Source: Pseudanabaena sp. Chao 1811
Lineage (GTDB): Bacteria > Cyanobacteriota > Cyanobacteriia > Pseudanabaenales > Pseudanabaenaceae
Assembly: GCF_027942295.1 (NCBI RefSeq)
Contig: NZ_CP101416.1
Span: 1,240,001-1,304,000, forward strand
Length of the DNA stretch: 64,000 bases
Direction: 5' to 3'
Positions 44,810-51,756 of the stretch are shown in pieces (the stretch's first letter is position 1; each line of letters opens with the position of its first letter). The position numbers and the translations under genes were made by a program. The notes under the pieces are model-generated. The model did not search any database. It had not been told where the DNA came from and was given only the letters and a program-made list of their open reading frames with translations.

Positions 44810-45178
44810 TTATTTCTGCAAACGCTTGAGTTCATCCTGTAAAGCTTGAACTTTGCTTTTTAGCTGATCTACATCATTCACTGTCTGATTAGAGCTACCA
44901 TCCTCTTCATCATCAATGGAAATCGTGCGGGGTTCTTCTTTGCCTGTAGGATTTGGAGAGCTTTCCCCAATTGGTTTTTGAGAATTTTTTACAAGGTCAT
45001 CTACAAATTTTCTAGCTTCCTCGGTGGTCATTTCACCTCTTTCCACTAATTCATCAGCCAGTTTACTAGCTTGAGTGCGAAGTTCATTGAGGGTCTCGCC
45101 TGCTTTTTCACCTGCAACCGTCGCCAAGCCTAGACCTAGATAAAATGCTTTTTGGACGATGCCACCAAATGGATTCAT
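44810..45178 (-). CDS. Phasin-like small coiled-coil protein
   Basis: The 122-residue protein is started at ATG 45178, eight bases after AGGAG; an upstream ATG at 45184 is too close to the site. The N-terminal half (GIVQKAFYLGLGLATVAGEK, ELRTQASKLADELVERGEMT, EEARKFVDDLVK) is the phasin/PhaI-like or stress-associated helix pattern common in cyanobacteria. A disordered acidic linker and a C-terminal coiled coil (DVDQLKSKVQALQDELKRLQ) follow. It could coat storage granules or membranes. The family call is by resemblance only. Confidence 0.6.
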   Translation of the reverse strand: MNPFGGIVQKAFYLGLGLATVAGEKAGETLNELRTQASKLADELVERGEMTTEEARKFVDDLVKNSQKPIGESSPNPTGKEEPRTISIDDEEDGSSNQTVNDVDQLKSKVQALQDELKRLQK

Positions 45179-45273
45179 TGCCATTACTCCTAATGTAATA
45201 AATTTAGTATGGGTAGTACAAAACACCACTCAACCTTGAATTCTTTACATTATATCGTGATCAATCTGAAATC

Positions 45274-46860
45274 ATGCAATTTCCCAATTGGCTATCGCAA
45301 AGAGCTGTTCAAAAAAAAGAAGCGATCGCACTTATCTCCAGATCTCCCAATCATCCAATAGCACATTGGACATATGCCCAATTGGAAACTGAAGTTAATC
45401 GTTGGGTAGAGCATTTACAATCCTTGGGGATAAAATCAGGCGATCGCGTTGGTTTGTTGCTAACTAATCAGCCCCAATACATCATGTTGGTTCATGCGTT
45501 GGTGAAATGTGAAGCCGTAGCTGTCTTTTTGAATATTCGTCTTACTGTTGATGAATTACATTGGCAATTAGAAGATAGTCAAACCAAATATCTTATTTGT
45601 GATGAATTTACTCAGTTCATAGCTCATGATTTGGGAAGTGATATAGAGAACTTAATAGTTGAGAATTGCCCTCACCCCCTAGCCCCCTCTCCCGATGGGA
45701 GAGGGGGGACAGGAAGATTTTCTCGCTCTGAGCGAAGGTTGGGGGTAGATGGCTTACTTAACTTAGAGGATATACAGGGGATTTTTTATACTTCGGGAAC
45801 AACTGGGAAGCCAAAGGCAGTTCCATTAACCTATAGTAATCATTTTTATAGTGCGATCGCTTCAACTTTAAATCTAGGCACTTATGAAGATGACAACTGG
45901 TTACTATGTATGCCTCTGTTTCATGTGGGGGGACTAGCGATCGCATGGCGAAGTGTGACTAATGGAACTACGATTACACTGTTACCGAAGTTTGATGAGC
46001 AGGAAGTACTAGAAGCGATCGCTAATGAAAAAGTGACGATCATTTCCCTTGTGCCGACCATGCTGACTCGCTTATTAAAACATCCCCACTGGCAAAATCT
46101 TCAAAATCTACGTGCAATTCTCTTGGGTGGCGCACCTGCTAGTAAGGAATTAATTGAGCAATGTCTGCAATTAAATTTACCGATAATGCCGACCTATGGC
46201 ATGACCGAGACGGCTTCTCAAGTTGCTACATTGTTATCTCATGAGGTCACTCTCAAACAAGGTTCTTCGGGTTTACCGCTATTTGGTAATCGATTTCGCA
46301 TAGTAAATTTAGATAATCCTCAACAAGAAGTTCCCATTGGTGAAGTTGGACAAATCCTTGTGCAAGGCGCAAGTGTGATGAATGGCTATCTCCACCAGAT
46401 AGAGAATAATGCGGTTAAGGATGGTTGGCTATATACAGGAGATCTCGGTTATTGCGATCGCGATGGCTATCTCTATGTGGTCAGTCGTCGCTCCGACTTG
46501 ATTATCAGTGGTGGTGAAAATATTTATCCTACGGAAATCGAATCGATTTTGTTAGAACATCCTGCAATTTTAGAGGTCTGTGTAGTGGGAATTAGCGATC
46601 GCGAATGGGGCGAGATCGTGTCAGCAGTAATGGTGACTAGAGCAGAGTTATCACTGGATGATGTGAGAAGCTTTTGTGAACAAAGATCGCTAGCTCGCTA
46701 TAAATTGCCAAAATCCATCCATATTTGGGAATCTCTACCCAAAACCGCTTCAGGTAAATTATTACGCCAAAAGATTCGCGAACATTTAGATTGTAGTGTT
46801 GGTAATTTCACCGAAGGTGAGAATCCCAACACTACAATAGATGCGGGTTTTCAAGAATGA
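45274..46860 (+). CDS. menE: o-Succinylbenzoate-CoA ligase MenE with two palindrome-encoded insertions
   Basis: MenE activates o-succinylbenzoate with ATP and CoA in phylloquinone/menaquinone synthesis. The 528-residue adenylate-forming enzyme has P-loop YTSGTTGKPKAVP, MPLFHVGGLAIAWRS, GMTETASQ, the YTGDLGYCDRDGY hinge region and the catalytic lysine in LPKTASGKLLR. About 26 residues between the N-terminal domain and the P-loop (PHPLAPSPDGRGGTGRFS) are encoded by a CCCTCACCCC repeat (45669-45746), and the C-terminal tail by a 49-bp palindrome (46790-46838). Both keep the frame. The product name rests on general similarity; an acyl-CoA synthetase of other specificity is possible. Confidence 0.75.
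   Translation: MQFPNWLSQRAVQKKEAIALISRSPNHPIAHWTYAQLETEVNRWVEHLQSLGIKSGDRVGLLLTNQPQYIMLVHALVKCEAVAVFLNIRLTVDELHWQLEDSQTKYLICDEFTQFIAHDLGSDIENLIVENCPHPLAPSPDGRGGTGRFSRSERRLGVDGLLNLEDIQGIFYTSGTTGKPKAVPLTYSNHFYSAIASTLNLGTYEDDNWLLCMPLFHVGGLAIAWRSVTNGTTITLLPKFDEQEVLEAIANEKVTIISLVPTMLTRLLKHPHWQNLQNLRAILLGGAPASKELIEQCLQLNLPIMPTYGMTETASQVATLLSHEVTLKQGSSGLPLFGNRFRIVNLDNPQQEVPIGEVGQILVQGASVMNGYLHQIENNAVKDGWLYTGDLGYCDRDGYLYVVSRRSDLIISGGENIYPTEIESILLEHPAILEVCVVGISDREWGEIVSAVMVTRAELSLDDVRSFCEQRSLARYKLPKSIHIWESLPKTASGKLLRQKIREHLDCSVGNFTEGENPNTTIDAGFQE
45669..45746. repeat. CCCTCACCCC palindromic repeat, copy 2, inside menE
   Basis: CCCTCACCCCCTAGCCCCCT and the closing AAGGTTGGGGGT match the copy at 42410-42508 at both ends. 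The internal palindromes are CTCTCCCGATGGGAGAG and TCGCTCTGAGCGA. The reading frame passes through without a stop. Confidence 0.75.
46790..46838. repeat. 49-bp palindrome at the 3' end of menE
   Basis: ATTGTAGTGTTGG and CCAACACTACAAT pair over 13 bp. Inside, TTTCACC and GGTGAGAA form a second stem around GAA. It codes for SVGNFTEGENPNTT, after the normal end of the enzyme. Confidence 0.65.
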
Positions 46861-46897
46861 CTGTTTATTAAAAAATCAATTCTAGTAAGAGTTTTGA

Positions 46898-46928
46898 GTT
46901 TTCATTTTGCCTACGGCAAAATGAAAAC
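46898..46928 (+). repeat. Perfect 14-bp hairpin between menE and DCC gene
   Basis: GTTTTCATTTTGCC and GGCAAAATGAAAAC pair around TAC, then CGCTATAAAT. It may terminate menE or be a relative of the TAGCGGTTTTC element at 6125-6220. Confidence 0.55.
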
Positions 46929-46993
46929 CGCTATAAATACCAAGACGATTGGTTACAATTAAGATAGCTGTATTATGGATAAAAATCATACTC

Positions 46994-47455
46994 ATGACAT
47001 TATGGAAAATTAAGCTGCTCTACGATGGCGCTTGTCCCCTCTGTGTGCGCGAAGTCAACTTCTTAAAACGTAAAGATGGCGATCGCGGTTTGATTAAATT
47101 TGTGGATATCGCCGCCGATGACTATGCCCCCAAAGACAATGCAGGTATCGACTTCGAGACCGCAATGGGGCGCATCCATGCCATATTACCGAATGGGGGA
47201 ATTATCCAAAATGTGGAAGTATTTCGCCAAACTTACGACATCCTCGGCATTGGTTGGATTTATGCAATTACCAAGTTGCCATTAGTCGGATGGCTAGCTG
47301 ATGCTCTCTATGGAATTTGGACGGACTATCGACTCTTGCTGACAGGTCGCGCTGATTTGAAAACCGTTGTCGCGGAACGTGAGCAACGCCTCAAAGCTTG
47401 TGAAGAACGCTGTGCGATCGCGAATGGGGCGATCGCGAATAGGGAAACATCATGA
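46994..47455 (+). CDS. DCC-family (DUF393) thiol-disulfide oxidoreductase-like protein
   Basis: The 153-residue protein is started at ATG 46994 (MTLWKIKLLYDGACPLC); a GTG 15 codons upstream gives a hydrophobic extension not usual in the family. The DCC motif CPLC (C14, C17) lies in a thioredoxin-like fold, with GRIHAILPNG and VEVFRQTYDILG further on. It is presumed to act on thiols. It overlaps the TspO-like gene by four bases (ATGA), so the two are translationally coupled. Confidence 0.85.
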   Translation: MTLWKIKLLYDGACPLCVREVNFLKRKDGDRGLIKFVDIAADDYAPKDNAGIDFETAMGRIHAILPNGGIIQNVEVFRQTYDILGIGWIYAITKLPLVGWLADALYGIWTDYRLLLTGRADLKTVVAEREQRLKACEERCAIANGAIANRETS

Positions 47456-47925
47456 TTATTGCTTGGTTGGCGATCGCGGTCATCTGCTTTGTAATTGGCT
47501 TTGCCCTCAACAAACTCTTTCCTGCGGACTATAAATGGTTTATGCGCTTGCGTCGTCCCCGATGGCTGACCTTTGAGGGGGCAATTCCCTTCATTTGGAT
47601 CTCAATTTTTATTTGTGGTATTACCTCTGCGGCTTTCCTCTGGGAAGCACAGCCAGCGACCGTTAACACATGGTTGCTTATGGTTAGTTATGGCATTGTC
47701 GAGATTGCGATTTTAGCCTATACCCCAGTAATGACCCGTTTACGAAATGTAAGGGTTGGCGCGATCGTGGGGGCGATCGGTTTTATATTGGGAGTGATTT
47801 TAACGGCTCAGGTTTGGCAAGTTTCCAGCCTGTCAGGATGGCTCCTTGTCCCATATTTGCTATGGAGTCCTGTGGGCACATATGTAACATGGGTCATGGC
47901 ACGACTTAATCCACCCGAAATATAG
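47452..47925 (+). CDS. TspO/MBR-like membrane protein
   Basis: The 157-residue protein has five hydrophobic segments and TspO-like features: PADYKWFMRLRRPRWLTFEG near the N-terminus and a C-terminal SGWLLVPYLLWSPVGTYVTW. TspO proteins bind porphyrins or haem breakdown products and tune stress responses. The characteristic tryptophan-rich loop is modified, so function may differ. It is coupled to the DCC protein by a 4-base overlap and ends at the terminator 47966-48000. Confidence 0.72.
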   Translation: MIIAWLAIAVICFVIGFALNKLFPADYKWFMRLRRPRWLTFEGAIPFIWISIFICGITSAAFLWEAQPATVNTWLLMVSYGIVEIAILAYTPVMTRLRNVRVGAIVGAIGFILGVILTAQVWQVSSLSGWLLVPYLLWSPVGTYVTWVMARLNPPEI

Positions 47926-47965
47926 ATGGCTATCCCCATATATTATTAGGACATCCAATCAATTT

Positions 47966-48000
47966 AATAGAGTTACGGGGCAAAGTCCCGTAACTCTATT
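47966..48000 (+). terminator. Terminator of the DCC-TspO unit
   Basis: AATAGAGTTACGGG and CCCGTAACTCTATT pair over 14 bp, loop GCAAAGT, followed by TTTTG. Confidence 0.75.
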
Positions 48001-48072
48001 TTGGGTTAACCGCATTCATCCAAACAAGTTTATTCATCGTATATACATCAACCAATAGGAACTAAGCCCAAC

Positions 48073-49086
48073 ATGACAGTTAAACATTTAAAGATTCTGC
48101 ATCAGCATAATGCAAACATAAATCAAACCTTTGAAAAAGATGGACATGATGTTGTTCAAGGATTAACTGGAAATCCAAAAACTCTTCCACCAAAATACTT
48201 CTATGACGATCGCGGATCGGAATTGTTTGAGCAAATTTGCGAACTTCCCGAATATTATCCAACCCGTACCGAAGCATGGATATTAAATAAATATGCTGAT
48301 GAAATCGCTGATATTACAGGTTCCTGTGAATTAGTGGAATTAGGTAGCGGTAGTTCTACTAAAACCCATTATTTACTGAGTGCTTATCAAAAAGCTGCAA
48401 ATTCCCTAAAGGAAGTCATCCCCGATGCCTTTAGTTATATTCCCATTGATGTCAGTGGTGGCATTCTCAAAACGACAGTCTTACATTTACAAGAAAAATA
48501 TCCCGATCTCACCCTTGAGGGATTAATCGGCACATACGATGAAGCTTTGCTTTATCTTGGTAAAAATCACTCGCGAGCACGAATGATTTTCTTTTTAGGT
48601 AGTTCCATTGGCAACTTTAACGAAGCAGAATCAAATGAGTTCTTAAATAAGGTTTCCCATGCTTTAACACAAGGTGATTATTTTCTATTAGGAATTGATT
48701 TACAAAAGCCCAAAGATATTCTCGAAGCCGCTTATAACGATAGTCAGGAAGTAACGGCTGCCTTTAATTTGAATATGCTTGCCCATTTGAATTGGCGCTT
48801 TCAAGGCAATTTTGATTTAAGTCTATTTAAGCATCAAGCCATTTATAACGAAATTGATCATCAAATTGAAATGTATCTGTACGCGCAAGTAGAACATCAA
48901 GCATCCCTAGATATTCTCGATCTCAAGGTGCAGTTTCAATCAGGTGAAAGCATTCTCACTGAGATTTCGCGTAAGTTTGACTTAGAGAAAGTGCAAGCTC
49001 AATTGCGATCGCAAGGTTTAGAAACCGTCAAAATCTGGACAGATCCCCAAAAATGGTTTGGCTTAGTGCTTTGTCAAGTTCTCTAA
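48073..49086 (+). CDS. egtD: L-histidine N-alpha-methyltransferase EgtD
   Basis: EgtD trimethylates the alpha-amino group of histidine with SAM to give hercynine, the first step of ergothioneine synthesis. The 337-residue protein has the family opening LPPKYFYDDRGSELFEQICE, the SAM motif LVELGSGSSTKT, the IPIDVSGG acidic motif and MIFFLGSSIGNF. Length is normal. It lies 60 bases before the sulfoxide synthase gene on the same strand, so the pair is an operon. A 5' hairpin at 47966 ends the previous unit. Confidence 0.92.
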   Translation: MTVKHLKILHQHNANINQTFEKDGHDVVQGLTGNPKTLPPKYFYDDRGSELFEQICELPEYYPTRTEAWILNKYADEIADITGSCELVELGSGSSTKTHYLLSAYQKAANSLKEVIPDAFSYIPIDVSGGILKTTVLHLQEKYPDLTLEGLIGTYDEALLYLGKNHSRARMIFFLGSSIGNFNEAESNEFLNKVSHALTQGDYFLLGIDLQKPKDILEAAYNDSQEVTAAFNLNMLAHLNWRFQGNFDLSLFKHQAIYNEIDHQIEMYLYAQVEHQASLDILDLKVQFQSGESILTEISRKFDLEKVQAQLRSQGLETVKIWTDPQKWFGLVLCQVL

Positions 49087-49091
49087 ATTAC

Positions 49092-49123
49092 TTTGAAAGT
49101 TCTGCTTCGCAGCACTTTCAAAA
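49092..49123 (+). repeat. Hairpin between egtD and sulfoxide synthase gene
   Basis: TTTTGAAAGT-like arms (TTTGAAAGTTCTGC / GCAGCACTTTCAAA, one mismatch) with apex TTC lie in the operon gap, followed by an A/T-rich tail. It may attenuate transcription between the genes. Confidence 0.5.
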
Positions 49124-49145
49124 AATATTTTAATTAGGAAAATCT

Positions 49146-50483
49146 ATGCAACCACCCAATCTCCACCATTGCGATCGCCAAGATATTCTTGCTTATTGCC
49201 AACGTGCTTGGCAAATTGAAGACCATTTGATGAAAAGTTTAATTAGTCCCGAAACTTTCTATCTTAATCCCGACCCTTTACGCAATTTATTGATCTTCTA
49301 TTTAGGACATTCGGCAGTCTTTTACATCAATAAGCTAGTCCAAGTTGGCTTAATTACCGAACGCATCAATCCTCATTTTGAAAGCCTCTTTGAAATAGGA
49401 GTCGATCCCGAAAAGCCCGATGAAATTGAGAGCATTTTCGATAATCTACGGCAAGCGGATGTGATAGAAGTATGGGCATATCGGCAGCAGGTCTATGACA
49501 GGATCAGTGAGTTGATCAATGATGTAGCGATCGCTTTGCCCATAAGCCAAGAGCATCCCCTTTGGGCGCTGATGATGGCGATCGAGCATCAGTATATTCA
49601 TATTGAAACTTCTTCCATGTTGATTCGCCAATTACCTGTGGATAAGTTGCAACGCCCTCAAGGTTGGAATTATGCACCTGCCAATGGCTATACCAAACCT
49701 AATGAAATGATCGAAATTGCGGGAGGATCGGTACGCTTTGGGAAGCCCCAAGACTCCAATCTCTATGGTTGGGATATTGAATATGGCGATCGCATTATCG
49801 ATGTGGCAACGTTTCAAGCGAGTAAACACCTAATTACTAACGCCGAATTTCTCGACTTTGTCAAAGATGGCAGCTACGAAAATCAAGACTATTGGCATGA
49901 GTCAGCGTGGGCTTGGAAAGTTCAGCATGATGTCAAACATCCTAAATTCTGGATTCCTGATGCTGATAGCTACAAATATCGCGCCATGTTTGATGAAATC
50001 GCGATGCCCTTTGATTTTCCTGTGGAGGTAAATCATCATGAAGCGATCGCCTATTGTCGCTGGAAAGGGAATAATACGCGCCTCATGACTGAAGCTGAAT
50101 ATCATCTCGCAACCTATGGTACTGGGCTAAGCTCATCACAGGTTGAGGATAATTCTGGCTTTAATCTCAACTTAAAGTTTGCTTCGCCTAGTCCCGTAGG
50201 CTATCTCGAATCAGCGAAAAGTTCATCAGGTCTCTACGATCTGCGCGGTAATGTTTGGGAATGGCTGAGCGATCATTTAACCCCTCTCAATGGCTATCAA
50301 CCCCATTACCTCTATGAAAATTATTCCGCACCATATTTTGATACGAAGCATAATATGATGGCTGGTGGCTCATGGATTACCAGTGGAACCGAAGCTTATC
50401 CCCATTATCGCAACTGGTTCCGTCCTAACTTTTTCCAACATGCAGGTTTTAGAATCGCCTTAAGCAATATCACTTCTATATAA
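49146..50483 (+). CDS. Non-haem iron sulfoxide synthase (EgtB/OvoA family)
   Basis: The 445-residue enzyme joins a cysteine thiol to a histidine imidazole with O2. A DinB-like domain bears the iron-binding triad H55 (FYLGHSAVFYINKL), H148 and H152 (HQYIHIE), and the C-terminal FGE-sulfatase (SUMF1) domain has LRGNVWEWLSDH and RNWFRPNFFQHAGFRIA. The partner EgtD makes hercynine, so ergothioneine is the natural prediction. Yet the N-terminal motifs PDPLRNLLIFYLGHSAVFYI and FDFPVEVNHHEA are closer, to my reading, to OvoA (5-histidylcysteine sulfoxide synthase). The lyase EgtE is not nearby. The ATG is preceded by AGGAA. Confidence 0.87.
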   Translation: MQPPNLHHCDRQDILAYCQRAWQIEDHLMKSLISPETFYLNPDPLRNLLIFYLGHSAVFYINKLVQVGLITERINPHFESLFEIGVDPEKPDEIESIFDNLRQADVIEVWAYRQQVYDRISELINDVAIALPISQEHPLWALMMAIEHQYIHIETSSMLIRQLPVDKLQRPQGWNYAPANGYTKPNEMIEIAGGSVRFGKPQDSNLYGWDIEYGDRIIDVATFQASKHLITNAEFLDFVKDGSYENQDYWHESAWAWKVQHDVKHPKFWIPDADSYKYRAMFDEIAMPFDFPVEVNHHEAIAYCRWKGNNTRLMTEAEYHLATYGTGLSSSQVEDNSGFNLNLKFASPSPVGYLESAKSSSGLYDLRGNVWEWLSDHLTPLNGYQPHYLYENYSAPYFDTKHNMMAGGSWITSGTEAYPHYRNWFRPNFFQHAGFRIALSNITSI

Positions 50484-50560
50484 CGTATACCAATCTAGTG
50501 CAGTACAGGGTTTTGTCCCCACTGAAGGTGGGGACAAAAAACATTTGCACCATACATCGC
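50484..50560. repeat. Dispersed hairpin repeat (CGTATACCAATC family), copy 2
   Basis: It starts at the base after the sulfoxide synthase stop with CGTATACCAATC and ends CATACATCGC, around a TTTTGTCCCC / GGGGACAAAA stem. Copy 1 is at 36112-36182. It lies between converging genes and may terminate transcripts. Confidence 0.6.
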
Positions 50561-50586
50561 ACGGAGCAAATAGAAAGAAACTGACG

Positions 50587-51756
50587 TTACGTCAATTGGA
50601 AAATATCACTAGTTATTGGTAATTCAACATTAATGGTAGTGCCTTGCCCATACGCACTGGCAATTGAGAAATTTCCTTTATAAATTTCAACAACTTTCTG
50701 AGCAATTTTCAATCCCAGACCAATTCCTTGCTGTTCATAAAGTTTACGTTCAAATTGGGTAAAAGCACCTATTTTACTAATTTGTTCTTCAGTCATTCCC
50801 CTACCTTGGTCAGAAATTGACAGATGGAATAGAGCGTTTTCTAATCTACTAGTTACTTTAACAGGAGTACCAGCTTGGGAAAATTTAAAGGCATTTTCGA
50901 TTAACTCATTGATCAAGCATAGAAAATCTTTCTCGTTCATAGAAATCTCTATATTTTCAAGATCTAAAACTAGATCATTTAAACGGCTATCAGCTTTAAT
51001 ATTGGAGGTTGTTTCAATCAACACATGGGTGGGCAAATCTAAGTAATATGTATTTCTGCTCTCATCAACTCTGGGATGAATTGCTAGAACTTCTAATTTT
51101 GCATATTGCATGAATTTTCTAGTTAAATTTTCTAATCTCTGTATTGATAATTTAGCCAAAGTTAACCATTCATAGATTTCCTCAGGCTTCATATTTTGAT
51201 AGTCTGCCATCATCATACTAATCGCACCAAATACACCATTTAAAGGTGTGTTAAGTTCCTGAGGAAGCGTAGAAGATAAATTTCCGCATAAATCATCCAT
51301 ATTATTTTGCAAGAGATGAATTGTATTTTCTTGCAACTTTGATAAAGCACTAATCTGATCGTACTGTTCCTTAATTCGCAGCATGGATTTAATTCTTGCC
51401 CCTAATTCCATCCGATCAACAGGCTTACTAATAAAGTCGTCAGCCCCTGATTCTAAACAAAGTGCAATATCTTTTTTAGCAGTAAGAGCAGTCACCATGA
51501 TAATAGGAACATGTTTCCATTCTGCCATTGCTTTGATTCTCTGACACACCTCGATACCATCCATTTTGGGCATCATCACATCGAGCAAAATTACATCGGG
51601 CTGATAATATTTCAGCTTGGCGATCGCCTCTTGCCCACTAGCTGCATAATGGAGAGTATATGACTGCTTAGATAGAAGCGTTTGAATTACATCAAAGTTA
51701 TAGGTTTCGTCATCAATGATTAAAATAGAAGGCATATTTGTTTTATTTATTGACAT
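50587..51756 (-). CDS. Response regulator fused to degenerate histidine kinase core
   Basis: The 389-residue protein has a receiver domain (about 10-125; DD near 15, phosphoacceptor D59 in VILLDVMMP, K111) followed by a dimerisation-like helix and HATPase domain with ENAFKFSQ, DQGRGM and GIGLGLKI. The HisKA motif reads LPQELNTPLNG: Q166 stands where the phosphorylated His should be. It can thus bind ATP but cannot autophosphorylate in the usual way. The start overlaps the end of the upstream kinase gene by 14 bases; Met8 at 51735 is an alternative. It is probably the partner of that kinase. Confidence 0.88.
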   Translation of the reverse strand: MSINKTNMPSILIIDDETYNFDVIQTLLSKQSYTLHYAASGQEAIAKLKYYQPDVILLDVMMPKMDGIEVCQRIKAMAEWKHVPIIMVTALTAKKDIALCLESGADDFISKPVDRMELGARIKSMLRIKEQYDQISALSKLQENTIHLLQNNMDDLCGNLSSTLPQELNTPLNGVFGAISMMMADYQNMKPEEIYEWLTLAKLSIQRLENLTRKFMQYAKLEVLAIHPRVDESRNTYYLDLPTHVLIETTSNIKADSRLNDLVLDLENIEISMNEKDFLCLINELIENAFKFSQAGTPVKVTSRLENALFHLSISDQGRGMTEEQISKIGAFTQFERKLYEQQGIGLGLKIAQKVVEIYKGNFSIASAYGQGTTINVELPITSDIFQLT

